In this document: piece after piece, positions 8,880 through 18,142 of the stretch
Layout of the letters: every line of letters begins with the position of its first letter
Position numbering within the stretch: position 1 is the first letter of the stretch
NCBI RefSeq assembly: GCF_005863245.1
Contig: NZ_VBUT01000013.1
Location: 124,001 to 188,000 of the forward strand
Direction: 5' to 3'
From: Nocardia cyriacigeorgica
GTDB lineage: Bacteria; Actinomycetota; Actinomycetes; Mycobacteriales; Mycobacteriaceae
DNA length: 64,000 nucleotides
Made by a program: the position numbers and the translations under genes
Notes under the pieces: model-generated
Seen by the model: the letters and a program-made list of their open reading frames with translations, nothing else
The model's database searches: none
What the model was told of the DNA's origin: nothing

Positions 8880-9107
8880 CGCGGAGCTGCCGGTCCCCTG
8901 CGCCCGGGTGCCCGGTGTTTGCCGACGGAAACGTCAATTGCAGCTGCACGCTACAAATGTTCTTGCATTCGCACAATGGCATTCCGGAAGTTTCGAATTC
9001 GGCTCGCGCAGTGCGTAATCCGCCGGAATGAAACATGGCGAGTCCGGCTTCCCGTTCCCACACGATGCTGTAACCTTCAACTCCCAGTCGATGGAGAGGC
9101 AATAGCC

Positions 9108-9665
9108 GTGGCCCTGGCCCGCAGTAGCGCTTCCTGCGCGGTGAACGCGACAAGAGAAAAAGTGTGGGCGTTGATCTCGCGCCCGGACCAGCTGACAACC
9201 TGGATGCCGAACCACGACTTCTGGATCGGCGAGGTACCAGCGACATTCACGCTCGGCGTCACCGTCCGCGCCCAGGCCACCGTCGCGAGCATCATCCACG
9301 AACTCGATCTCACGGTGACCGAATGCCTGCCGCTCGAACGACTGGAACTCAGCGGCGTCGGCCTCACCGGCAACCATTTCACCTATTCGATTTCCCTTGC
9401 CGAGGCCAGGAACTCACCGACGGTGGTCACGCTGGAAACCTGCTACACCGGCGCCGCACGCCACGGCACCGACTATTCCACGATCATGCCGATCGTCGCC
9501 GATGAGATGAACCGCAGCGCAAAACTTCTCGCTGCCCAATTCCCGGCAAACGCACCGCGAGATCATCGACCGGCCGCGACGACCACCACACCGCCGCGGG
9601 TGGTGCCGGAGGTCGACGATCAGGTGGGCACGATCATGGGCGCGACCGTGCACAGCAGGTTCTAG
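9108..9665 (+). CDS. SRPBCC (polyketide-cyclase-like) family protein
   Basis: 185 residues from GTG 9108, chosen because GGAGAGG sits 10 bases upstream. Residues 10-145 show the START-like pattern: a VWALISRPDQLTTWMP opening, then alternating strands and a C-terminal helix (IVADEMNRSAKLLAAQF). These helix-grip proteins hold hydrophobic ligands. The last 35 residues are a Pro/Thr-rich tail with no clear fold. The 228-bp upstream gap is less GC-rich than its surroundings and holds a CATTCCGG / CCGGAATG inverted repeat (8980-8987, 9023-9030) of unknown meaning. Confidence 0.72.
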   Translation: MALARSSASCAVNATREKVWALISRPDQLTTWMPNHDFWIGEVPATFTLGVTVRAQATVASIIHELDLTVTECLPLERLELSGVGLTGNHFTYSISLAEARNSPTVVTLETCYTGAARHGTDYSTIMPIVADEMNRSAKLLAAQFPANAPRDHRPAATTTTPPRVVPEVDDQVGTIMGATVHSRF

Positions 9666-9700
9666 ATACCGCGGTACCGGGATTTCGCTACCCTGCGTGA

Positions 9701-10171
9701 GTGACCGAGCGATTCCGGCTGGTGCCCGCCGTGTACGTGCTGCTGCGACGGAGCACCGCCGACGGCGAGGAAGTTCTGCTGCAATTGCGGCACAACACCG
9801 GCTTCATGGACGGATTCTGGGCGCACGCGGCGGCCGGGCACGTCGAGCTGGGCGAATCGGTGTTCACCGCTGGCGCGCGCGAGGCCGCCGAAGAACTCGG
9901 CATCGGTGTCGAGTCGTCGGATCTGGTGCCGCTCACCGTCCTGCACCGCCGCTACGGCGACGGCGCCGAGGACGTCGACCACCGGGTCGATTTCTTCCTC
10001 GAATGCCGCACCTGGTCCGGCGAGCCTCGGCTGATGGAACCGGACAAGGCCGCCGACCTGCGCTGGTGGCCGATCGACAAGCTGCCCGAACCGCTGGTAG
10101 AGCACGAGGCGTTCGTGATCGAAGGCTGCCGCACCGGCGAGCTGCCGCGGCTGGCCGCGATGGGGTTCTGA
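9701..10171 (+). CDS. Nudix hydrolase
   Basis: 156 residues from GTG 9701. A canonical Nudix box runs G-x5-E-x7-REAAEELGI at about residues 46-68, which supplies the Mg-binding glutamates. Family members cleave nucleoside diphosphates linked to another group. The substrate cannot be read from sequence. Confidence 0.9.
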   Translation: MTERFRLVPAVYVLLRRSTADGEEVLLQLRHNTGFMDGFWAHAAAGHVELGESVFTAGAREAAEELGIGVESSDLVPLTVLHRRYGDGAEDVDHRVDFFLECRTWSGEPRLMEPDKAADLRWWPIDKLPEPLVEHEAFVIEGCRTGELPRLAAMGF

Positions 10172-10189
10172 CACGCCCTCGCCGGATGC

Positions 10190-11173
10190 TCAGCCCGTGG
10201 TGGCGTCGGACTCGACAATGGTGGAGCGGGCGGTCAGATAACGCGCGGCCGCGGTGCAGATGTCGTCGAACACCTCGGCGACCGGCTCGCTGCTGGTGAC
10301 CAGGCCGATGCCCTGGCCCGCGTCGATCGGCTCGAGCCGCGGATCGTCGGCGTCGACGGCGGCGGCCAGTTCGGCCCGGGCGCGCGGGTCGGCGGCCAAC
10401 GCGTCCTCGGCGCCGTCCCATCGGTCGGTGAAATCGTTGCGCAGCACCCGCGCCGGATAGCGCTGCGGCCACGGCAGGCCCTGACCGATATCGAACACGC
10501 GGGTGGTGATGGTGTCGGTCGCGTCGGCGCGCAGCAGCGCCGCTCGCGCGCGTTCGGTGGTGAGCGCTTCCGGGCACACCGCCAAGCGGGTGCCCAGCCA
10601 GGCCCCGGCCGCGCCCGCACCGAGCACCGCGGCCAGCGCGTGCCCGGTCGCGATCCCGCCGGCCGCGAGCACCGGAACCTCGACGGCCTCGCAGACGATG
10701 TCGAGCAACGGCAAGGTCGCCAGTGTCGGCTCGCCGTGACCGCCGCCTTCGGCTCCCCTGGCCACGATGACGTCGATGCCCGCGGCCTCGGCCCGCACCG
10801 CCTGCTCGCGGTCGTAGACCTGGGTGGCGGCGCGGATCCCGGCCGCGTGCACCCGCTCGACCCAGGACAGGTCGGTGGTGAAACTGATCGAGATCAGCAC
10901 GGGCCGCGCGGCGAGGGCGGTGTCGAACAGGTCGGGTTCGCGGGCCAGCACCCAGTCGATCATTCCGATACCGAACGGCCCCGGATCCGGTCCGAGCTGT
11001 TCCAGTTCGGCCGACAGCCGCGCCGCCGAGCCCGCGCTGCCCATCCCGATCATGCCGAGCCCACCGGCCGCGGTGACCGCGGCGGCCAGCCTGCCGCCGG
11101 CCACGCCACCCATGGGGGCGTTCACGATCGGAACCCGCAGGCCCATCTCGCGTGACCACGCCGTCGACAACAT
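10190..11173 (-). CDS. Nitronate monooxygenase (2-nitropropane dioxygenase family)
   Basis: 327 residues from the ATG at 11173, with GGAGGTGG about 8 bases upstream. It is an FMN TIM barrel: the N-terminal PIVNAPMGG, the flavin phosphate loop around ARGAEGGGHG, and VLAAGGIATG with LGTRLAVCPEA near the C-terminal half. The family oxidises alkyl nitronates, often of the detoxified toxin propionate-3-nitronate. The catalytic-histidine region GGHGE is present. The gene is convergent with the Nudix gene. Confidence 0.85.
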   Translation of the reverse strand: MLSTAWSREMGLRVPIVNAPMGGVAGGRLAAAVTAAGGLGMIGMGSAGSAARLSAELEQLGPDPGPFGIGMIDWVLAREPDLFDTALAARPVLISISFTTDLSWVERVHAAGIRAATQVYDREQAVRAEAAGIDVIVARGAEGGGHGEPTLATLPLLDIVCEAVEVPVLAAGGIATGHALAAVLGAGAAGAWLGTRLAVCPEALTTERARAALLRADATDTITTRVFDIGQGLPWPQRYPARVLRNDFTDRWDGAEDALAADPRARAELAAAVDADDPRLEPIDAGQGIGLVTSSEPVAEVFDDICTAAARYLTARSTIVESDATTG

Positions 11174-11302
11174 CCGGGTTCCACCTCCACTGTTTCCGGT
11201 CCGGGACCGCACCGGGTTCCTCGTGACAGTAACTCGCCCGGAGCGCGCCGTTCACGGCCGCGCTGATCCAGGCACGCCGAGCGAGTTCGGCCACATACGC
11301 GA

Positions 11303-11333
11303 ACGCGGCACCGTTCATCGAACGGTGCCGCGT
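11303..11333 (-). terminator. Terminator hairpin after cyp125
   Basis: ACGCGGCACCGTT (11303-11315) pairs perfectly over 13 bp with AACGGTGCCGCGT (11321-11333) around a CATCG loop. It lies 40 bp beyond the P450 stop on the minus strand and before the start of the nitronate monooxygenase gene. Confidence 0.8.
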
Positions 11334-11372
11334 CGTGCTCACGCGCGCGCAATGCTCATGCGCGCCCGGTAC

Positions 11373-12599
11373 TCACTCGTAGGCGACTTCCCAGCGCTTG
11401 ATGCCGTTGAGCCAGCCCGACCGCAGCCGCACCGGCTCGGAGAGCTCGCGCAGGTTCGGCATCGCGTCGGCGATGGCATTGAACATCAGATCGATCTCGA
11501 GCCGGGCCAGGTTGGCGCCGACGCAGAAGTGGGTGCCGGTGCCGCCGAAGCCGACATGTGGGTTGGGATTGCGCAGGACGTTGAACTTGAACGGATCCTC
11601 GAACGACTCCGGATCGAAGTTGGCCGCGCTGTAGAACATGCCGACGCGCTGGCCCTTCTTGATCAGCTGGCCGCCGAGTTCGGTGTCGGCGGTCGCGGTG
11701 CGCTGGAAGGCGGTGACCGGGGTGGCCCAGCGGACGATCTCGTCGGGCGCGGTGCGCGGACGCTGCTCCTTGTACAGCTCCCACTGGTCGGGGTTGTCGA
11801 CGAAGGCCTTCATGCCGTGGGTGATGGCATTACGGGTGGTCTCGTTGCCCGCCACGGCGAGCAGGATGACGAACCAGGCGAATTCGTCGGAGCCGAGCGC
11901 CTCACCGTCGAGGTCGGCATCGAGCAGCGTGGTCACGATGTCGTCCATCGGGCACTTGCGCTTTTCCTCGGCCAGGTTCCAGGCGTAGCCCATGACCTCC
12001 GCGGTGGCCATCTTGTGGTCGCCCTCGAAGTCCGGGTCGTCGTAGGAGATCATCTGGTTGGTCCAGTCGAAGATCTTGCCGCGATCTTCCTGCGGGACGC
12101 CGATCAGCTCGGCGATGGCCTGCAACGGCAGCTCACAGGCGACCTGCTGGACGAAATCGCCGCGGCCTTCCTTCTTGGCCTCGTGCACGATGCGCTCGGC
12201 GCGTTCGGTGAGCGCCTCGCGCAGGCTGTTGACCGCGCGCGGGGTGAAGCCCTTGGACACGATGCGGCGCATCTTGGTGTGGTTCGGCGGATCCATGTTG
12301 AGCATGAGCATGCGCAGCATTTCGATCTCGTTGCGCGCGATATCGCCGTTGAACCGGATGATCGCGGTGTTCTCCTCCGAGGAGAACAGCTCGGGGCTCT
12401 TCGAGATCTCCTTGATGTCGTCGAGCTTGGTGACCACCCAGTAGCCGCCGTCGTCGAAGCCGCTGCGGCCCTTCTCCTGCGGGCACCACCACACCGGTGC
12501 CACCCGGCGCAGCTCGGCGAATTCCTCGATCGGCAAGCGCTGGGCGTACAGGTCGGGGTCGGTGAAATCGAACCCGGCGGGGATGGACGGTGCGGCCAC
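11373..12599 (-). CDS. cyp125: Cytochrome P450 CYP125, steroid C26/C27-monooxygenase
   Basis: 408 residues from GTG 12599 with AAGGAGGT upstream. The P450 signatures are clear: I-helix AVAGNETTRN, E-x-x-R in DEIVRW, and haem loop FGGTGTHFCVGANLAR with C359. Many stretches match remembered M. tuberculosis CYP125A1 (Rv3545c) nearly residue for residue, such as PAGFDFTDPDLYAQRLP, NPDQWELYK and RLRSGWLNGIK. CYP125 starts cholesterol side-chain breakdown by oxidising the terminal methyl. A perfect KstR operator lies 48-61 bp upstream. No other sterol gene is in the window. Confidence 0.88.
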   Translation of the reverse strand: MAAPSIPAGFDFTDPDLYAQRLPIEEFAELRRVAPVWWCPQEKGRSGFDDGGYWVVTKLDDIKEISKSPELFSSEENTAIIRFNGDIARNEIEMLRMLMLNMDPPNHTKMRRIVSKGFTPRAVNSLREALTERAERIVHEAKKEGRGDFVQQVACELPLQAIAELIGVPQEDRGKIFDWTNQMISYDDPDFEGDHKMATAEVMGYAWNLAEEKRKCPMDDIVTTLLDADLDGEALGSDEFAWFVILLAVAGNETTRNAITHGMKAFVDNPDQWELYKEQRPRTAPDEIVRWATPVTAFQRTATADTELGGQLIKKGQRVGMFYSAANFDPESFEDPFKFNVLRNPNPHVGFGGTGTHFCVGANLARLEIDLMFNAIADAMPNLRELSEPVRLRSGWLNGIKRWEVAYE

Positions 12600-12646
12600 G
12601 AGTACCTCCTTGCGGCCTGCTCCGGTGCAGACCTCACAGCGTTGTG

Positions 12647-12660
12647 TAGAACACGTTCCA
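12647..12660. promoter_or_regulatory. KstR operator
   Basis: TAGAACACGTTCCA fits the published KstR consensus TNNAACNNGTTNNA at every fixed position. KstR is the TetR-type repressor of the cholesterol regulon and releases DNA when it binds cholesterol-derived CoA thioesters. The site is placed to control cyp125. Confidence 0.82.
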
Positions 12661-12746
12661 CCCCGATTAGACCATACGAACGGAGTGGGTGAACAGGATT
12701 TAGTAATACCTGTTTATCAGACTTTCCCTGAGCCTGCCGGTGAGCG

Positions 12747-13688
12747 TCAGTCCTGCGTGAGCGGGTGCCGCAGCTCGGTGACGGCGATGCGGGCGGCCTC
12801 GGCGATCGCGGCGTCGACGACGGCCAGCTGCGGATCGGCCCGGGCCGCCCGGGTGAACACCGCGACCGCCACCGGATACTCGCCGGGAAACTCCACGACC
12901 GCGACCTCATTGCGGATGACGCCGATGGTGCCGGTCTTACCCGCCACGGCGACGCCGCGATGCGGAAACGCCGCCGCGATGCGGTGTGGCCACACCTGCT
13001 TGCGCATCACCGAGCGCACGAATCCGGTCTGCTCCGGCGACAGTACGCCGCCCGCCCACACCAGGTGCAGAAAACGGGTCATCTCCTCCGGGGTGGTGGC
13101 GCTGGCGTAGGAGGGGTCGTAGGCCGACACCGACCAGGCCTCGTCGTTGTCGGCGAGCGCGGCGAAGGCCTCGGCGGTGCTGTGGGTATCGGTGTCGCGG
13201 ACCAGACTGCGGTGCACGTCGGCGGTGCCGCCGACGATCCGGGTCTCGGTGAGCCCCAGCTCGTCCAGCAGATCCTCGACGGCGCCGAGACCGACCTCGC
13301 CGAGCAGGACGTCGGCGGCGGCATTGTCGGAGACCGTCATCATCGAGGTGGCCAGATCACGGCGGCTCAACGTCACCGGATCGTGCAGTGCGGCAAGGCC
13401 GGTGGGGCCCGGTGTGCAGTCGTCCGGGTGCACGGTGAGCTGGGCGCGTGGATCGATCAGGCCGGCATCGACCTTCCGGCAGAACGCCACGAACAGCACG
13501 AGTTTGTAGACCGAGGCGGTGACCACGCGGTCGCGGCCGTCGACGGAGATCTCCGCCGCGCTGCCGCAGCGGCGAGCGTGCAACCATCCGGTGCAGCCGG
13601 CGTCGGCGAAGACCGCCCGGATCCGTTCGGTGACCTCGCCGCCGGCGTCCGCGCCGAGCGGCCGCCAGTCGTATCGGGTGCGGCTCAT
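12747..13688 (-). CDS. Cytosolic penicillin-recognising serine protein, BlaB-like
   Basis: 313 residues with the three class A motifs in order: S59-V-Y-K62, S120-D-N122 and K251-T-G253. No signal peptide or lipobox is present, and no omega-loop E-x-x-L-N is evident where a true beta-lactamase would have its deacylating glutamate. Its start overlaps the LysR stop by 4 bp, so the two are translationally coupled. In Streptomyces cacaoi the cytosolic BlaB, encoded with the LysR protein BlaA, is needed for induction of the divergent beta-lactamase gene. This gene has the same position and features. It may therefore be a sensor or helper rather than a hydrolase. Confidence 0.72.
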   Translation of the reverse strand: MSRTRYDWRPLGADAGGEVTERIRAVFADAGCTGWLHARRCGSAAEISVDGRDRVVTASVYKLVLFVAFCRKVDAGLIDPRAQLTVHPDDCTPGPTGLAALHDPVTLSRRDLATSMMTVSDNAAADVLLGEVGLGAVEDLLDELGLTETRIVGGTADVHRSLVRDTDTHSTAEAFAALADNDEAWSVSAYDPSYASATTPEEMTRFLHLVWAGGVLSPEQTGFVRSVMRKQVWPHRIAAAFPHRGVAVAGKTGTIGVIRNEVAVVEFPGEYPVAVAVFTRAARADPQLAVVDAAIAEAARIAVTELRHPLTQD

Positions 13689-14569
13689 CGCAACCGCTCC
13701 CGGTACAGCACCCGGTCGAGGGCGTCGGCGTGCGGCTGGGCATCGGGACGGCGGACCACGCGCACCCGCAGCGCGAGGGCCTGCGGGGCCATGGTCAGCC
13801 AGGTCACGCCAGGAGTGGGTGCCGGCGCGATAGCGGTGATACCGAAACTGTTCCCGGCGGCGACCGCGGCCAGCACGGCCCGATCGTCGCGGGCGGTGCC
13901 GAGACGGACGTCGAGCCCGCGTTCACGCAGCAGGTCGAGCATCGTGTCGAAGGCGGGTGGATTGCCCGCGCGCGGCGGATGCGCGAACGTCAGGTCGGCG
14001 AGCATGCGGACGGTGGGGCGTTCGGCGGTGGCGCTGCGATGATCCGACGGCACCACCAGCCAGCGCGGGATCTTGATCACCGGCCCGGCCGCGACGCCGT
14101 CGACCAGGGCCGGATGCTCGATCACCGCCACATCGCACAGGCCCGCGCGCAGGTCGCCGAGCAGGTCGGTGGTCGCGCCGACCGTCGTCGTGACGACCGC
14201 GCCGGGACCCGCGGAGTCACGCAGGGCGGTCACACAGGCGGTGACCAGCGGGTCCGGGAGTGCCGCGGCCACACCCCAGTGGACGTCGCCGCGGGCGTGG
14301 GCGATGCGCTGCGATTCGGCGAGCAGCCGTTCGGCGTCGTCGACCAGCAGCCGCGAGCGTGGCAGCAGGTGCCGTCCGGCGGAGGTGAGCACCGCGCCTT
14401 GCGGTGTGCGGTGCACGAGTTCGACACCGAGGAACTGTTCGAGCCGCCGCAGCCCCTGCGACACCGGTGGCTGGGTCATCTCCAGCGCGGCCGCCGCCCG
14501 CCCGAAATGTCCCTCGTCCGCGACGGCGACGAAGAAGCGGAGGTGGCGGATCAGATCCATGGCGGTCAT
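13685..14569 (-). CDS. LysR-family regulator of the beta-lactamase locus (BlaA/AmpR-like)
   Basis: 294 residues, starting at ATG 14569 or the ATG nine bases later. The N-terminal helix-turn-helix reads [20 protein letters not shown], followed by an effector domain. It is divergent from the class A beta-lactamase across 157 bp and overlaps the BlaB-like gene by 4 bp. This matches AmpR-AmpC and BlaA-BlaL layouts in which a LysR protein senses cell-wall damage and induces the enzyme. The inducer here is inferred only from the arrangement. Confidence 0.82.
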
Positions 14570-14726
14570 TGAACCAGCCGGTCGCCCCGCGCCGATCCCA
14601 TCGCGAGCCCGTGGCCCGCATCCGTCCCCGAACAGGCCCGGCGACCTGCGGCGATATCGAATGCGACTCGCGGCCGCCGGTGCCCGCTATTGGCCGCGAC
14701 GATCGCCGCGGTGGTGTCCTTCAGCG

Positions 14727-15662
14727 GTGACTTCCCCAGCTTCCTCCTTCCGCCGCCCCGGCGGCAGACGCATGCTCGCAGCCGCACTGGCACTGTCCGC
14801 ACTGGCGATGACCGCGGCCTGCGACTCCGGTTCCACCACCACCGCACCGGCCACATCCGCGGTCACCACCTCGGCCGTGGCCGATCCCCGGTTCGCCGCA
14901 CTGGAAACGACCGCAGGGGCCCGATTGGGTGTGTTCGCCGTCAACACCGGCTCCGAGCGCACCGTGGCCCACCGCGCGGACGAGCGGTTCCCGATGGCGT
15001 CGACGTTCAAGGGGCTGGCCTGCGGCGCGCTACTACGTGAGCATCCATTGTCGACGGGCTACTTCGATCAGGTGATCCATTACTCCGCCGAGGAACTGGT
15101 CGACTATTCGCCGGTGACCGAAACCCGGGTCGAATCCGGGATGACCGTCGCCGAACTGTGCCACGCCGCCATCACGGCCTCCGACAACACGGCCGGCAAC
15201 CAGCTGCTGAAATTGCTCGGCGGCCCGCAGGGCTTCACCGCGTTCCTGCGTTCGCTCGGCGACGACACCTCCCGGCTGGATCGCTGGGAGACCGAACTGA
15301 ACACCGCGATCCCCGGCGACGAACGCGACACCACCACCCCCGCCGCACTCGCCGCCGACTACCGCGCGCTGGTCGTCGGCGACGTACTCGGCGAACCCGA
15401 ACGCGCCCAGCTGACGGCGTGGCTGGTCGCCAACACCACCGGCGACACCCGGATCCGCGCGGGTCTGCCCGAGGACTGGACCGTGGGAGACAAGACCGGA
15501 TCCCCCGCCTACGGGTCGGCGCTCGACGTCGCCGTCACCTGGCCGTCCGGGCGCGCGCCGATCGTGATCGCGGTGCTGTCGACGAAGTCCGAGCAGGACG
15601 CCGAACCCGACAACAGGCTGGTCGCCGACGCGACCAGGACGGTCGTCGACGTGCTCGGTTAG
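14727..15662 (+). CDS. Class A beta-lactamase, lipoprotein
   Basis: 311 residues from GTG 14727; ATG 14772 would still leave a signal sequence. A lipobox (MTAAC, lipidated C32) suggests anchoring to the outer face of the membrane. Catalytic motifs are S92-T-F-K95, S152-D-N154, E188-x-x-L-N192 (the E166 equivalent) and K256-T-G258. These mark a working penicillin or cephalosporin hydrolase of the class that includes the Nocardia enzymes AST-1 and FAR-1. A Thr/Ala-rich linker follows the lipid site. Control by the divergent LysR gene is expected. Confidence 0.9.
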
Positions 15663-15675
15663 GTCCGGTGTTCGC

Positions 15676-16182
15676 CTACTGGGTGACGCGGCAGGAATCG
15701 TCGATCGGCCGGGTGATCGACCAGATCCGGTCGAACCGGCAGGTCGCGATCTTCCAGGCCCCGTCCTCGATGACGTACTCGTCGGTGTATTCGCCGGTGG
15801 AGACTGTTTCGGTCTTGTCGACCAGGTTCACCTGACGGAATTGCAGGGTCCACCGGCCCGAGGCGGTGGTGTCGTCGATGATCGTGATGTCGGGATGCAG
15901 GCCGTGGTGCATATCGAGGATGACGTGCTTGCCGTCGACCTGTTTCAGGGCGATGGATTCGAAGACCGCGGCCATCCCGTCGGCATCGAAGGCGCCGAGT
16001 TCGCCGTAGTCCAGCGCCGAGCCGGAAGCGATGAAGCAGTCGCGGAAACCCTTCGGGTCCTTGGCGTCACAGGCCCGGAAGTACCGGTGTTTGAGCGCCT
16101 TGATCGACTCGACGGCCTCCAGCCTGGCCAGGCGACGTGCCAGCTCGGCATCCAGTGTTTCCGGCGACGGTGAAACGGACAT
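15676..16182 (-). CDS. SnoaL/NTF2-like fold protein
   Basis: 168 residues from ATG 16182, with AAGGAGGA upstream. The NTF2-like cone fold is indicated by ALKHRYFRACDAKDPKGF, then LDMHHGLHPDITIID and a final strand ending in DRIW. Family members include aldol cyclases, isomerases and dehydratase-like enzymes. The conserved H-H pair in LDMHHG may line the pocket. The substrate is unknown. The gene is convergent with the beta-lactamase, 13 bp apart. Confidence 0.75.
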   Translation of the reverse strand: MSVSPSPETLDAELARRLARLEAVESIKALKHRYFRACDAKDPKGFRDCFIASGSALDYGELGAFDADGMAAVFESIALKQVDGKHVILDMHHGLHPDITIIDDTTASGRWTLQFRQVNLVDKTETVSTGEYTDEYVIEDGAWKIATCRFDRIWSITRPIDDSCRVTQ

Positions 16183-16408
16183 CGGTGTCCTCCTTGTCGG
16201 CTGCTCGGCTGCTCGGCCGCTGCCGAGACGCACTACCCGCGTGGGGTGAACCTAGCCGGGCTCGGCGAATCGAGGCACCGCATGTCCCGGAGAGCGGACG
16301 AGACCGGGCAGGCTCACCCGGCGAATCGGCGGCGCCGCCAGCGTGTGACGCACTGCCGGGCGGCCTGCCGCGTTCCCGTGACGCGCGGATCAGGGCATGC
16401 TGGACGGC

Positions 16409-18100
16409 ATGGATCTGTCTCGTCGGCAGTTACTGCGCATCGGCGCCGCCGGAACCGCGACGGTGCTGGCGGGAGCCGCGGCGGCGAGCAGTGCGCGCTT
16501 CCAGGCGCCGCGCCGGTTGGGTGACCCGTTCTCCCTCGGCGTCGCCTCGGGCGATCCCATGCCCGACGGTGTGGTGCTGTGGACCCGGCTGGCACCGGAT
16601 CCGCTCGCCCCCGACGGGTTGGGCGGGATGGCGCTGGCGCCGGTGAGTGTGGACTACGAGGTCGCCGAGGACGAGCGGTTCCGCCGGGTGGTCACCCGCG
16701 GGACGGCGGTGGCGACGCGCGAACTCGGGCACAGCGTGCATCCGGAGGTGCGCGGTCTGGCCCCGGATCGCTGGTACTTCTACCGATTCCGGGCGGGTCC
16801 GGCCCTCTCGCCGATCGGACGCACCCGCACCGCGCCCGCACTCGGGCAGCAGGTGGCGCGAATGCGGTTCGCGTTCGCGTCGTGCCAATCGTGGAGTTCG
16901 GGCTACTACACCGCCTACGACCATATGAGTGCCGAGGACCTGGATCTGGTGGTGCATCTGGGCGACTACATCTACGAGCGGTCCTGGCGGCTCGGCCGTG
17001 AGGGCGCGACGATCCCGCCGCAGTTGCGCGACGAGGCCTACGATCTGGCCGGTTACCGATTGCTGTATGCCCAAGCCAAATCCGAGCAGCCGTTGCAGGC
17101 CGCGCATGCCGCGTTCCCCTGGCTGGTCACCATGGACGACCACGAGGTGGACAACAATTGGGCCGACGACTCCCCCGGCCTCGGCATCGATATCTACCGC
17201 ATCCCCGCGTTGTTCCGCGGCCGCCGGGCCGCCGCATTCCAGGCGCTGTACGAACATCTGCCGCTGCGCCTGGCACAGATGCCGTCGGGGCCCGATATGC
17301 GCCTGCACCGGCGCTACGGCTTCGGCGATCTCGCCGAATTCACCATGATCGACACCCGGCAGTACCGGGACCGGCAGGTCTGCGGGGACGGCGGCCTCAG
17401 CACCGATTGCACGCGCCGATTCGATGCCGGACGCACCATTCTCGGTCAGCCGCAACGGGATTGGCTGATCGACGGATTCGGCCGGTCACCGGCGCGGTGG
17501 CAGATTCTCGGCAACCAGGTCGCGATGAGCCAAAGCGATTACGACCCCGGCCCGGAACTCGACGTCGGTACCGACGCGTGGGACGGCTACGTCGCCGAGC
17601 GCGCGGCCGTCCTCGGCGCCGCCGTCGATCACGGCGTGCGCAACCTCGTCGTCATCACCGGGGACCGGCACGAGAACTACGCCGCCGATCTGCGCCGCGA
17701 CCCGGCCGATCCGACGACGCCGGTGGTGGCCGCCGAATTCACCGGCACCTCGATCAGTACCGGCGGTGACGGCGCCGACCTGCCGCACCGCGGCCGCCTC
17801 CTGCTCGACGCCAATCCGGATATGAAGTTCTACAACGGGCAGCGCGGATATGTGCGGGTCGAGCTCGACCAGCAGTTGTGGCGCAGCGATTTCCGGGTGC
17901 TGCCCTACGTCCGCAGGCCGGGCGCACCGATCGCGACGCGCGCGGCGTTCGTGCTGGAAGACGGACGGCCCGGCGTCGTCGAGGCGTGGCGACCCGACCC
18001 CGACGGCGGGCAGAGCATCGCGCGCACGGAACAGATGACGACCGGCGGGGATCGAGCGGCCGAACCGCCACCGACCGGCGAGCACGACGGGCCGCCGTGA
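16409..18100 (+). CDS. phoD: PhoD-family alkaline phosphatase/phosphodiesterase, Tat-exported
   Basis: 563 residues from ATG 16409. A twin-arginine signal (SRRQLLRIGAAG) predicts folded export. The N-terminal Ig-like PhoD domain covers about 35-140, then the metallophosphatase domain shows FASCQSW, HLGDYIYE, MDDHEVDNNW and ITGDRHENY. PhoD enzymes use Fe and Ca to release phosphate from mono- and diesters outside the cell. No pho box is obvious. The tail after the domain is acidic and Pro-rich. Confidence 0.9.
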   Translation: MDLSRRQLLRIGAAGTATVLAGAAAASSARFQAPRRLGDPFSLGVASGDPMPDGVVLWTRLAPDPLAPDGLGGMALAPVSVDYEVAEDERFRRVVTRGTAVATRELGHSVHPEVRGLAPDRWYFYRFRAGPALSPIGRTRTAPALGQQVARMRFAFASCQSWSSGYYTAYDHMSAEDLDLVVHLGDYIYERSWRLGREGATIPPQLRDEAYDLAGYRLLYAQAKSEQPLQAAHAAFPWLVTMDDHEVDNNWADDSPGLGIDIYRIPALFRGRRAAAFQALYEHLPLRLAQMPSGPDMRLHRRYGFGDLAEFTMIDTRQYRDRQVCGDGGLSTDCTRRFDAGRTILGQPQRDWLIDGFGRSPARWQILGNQVAMSQSDYDPGPELDVGTDAWDGYVAERAAVLGAAVDHGVRNLVVITGDRHENYAADLRRDPADPTTPVVAAEFTGTSISTGGDGADLPHRGRLLLDANPDMKFYNGQRGYVRVELDQQLWRSDFRVLPYVRRPGAPIATRAAFVLEDGRPGVVEAWRPDPDGGQSIARTEQMTTGGDRAAEPPPTGEHDGPP

Positions 18101-18142
18101 ATCACTTTCGTGTGCTCCACCGGCGATACACGTCGACGCCGC

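Noticed and set aside
16216..16250. GGGTAG upstream of the NTF2-like gene at 16182 as a SigF promoter
   Set aside because: The nearest GTTC is only 7 bp away instead of 13, and no other -35 fits.
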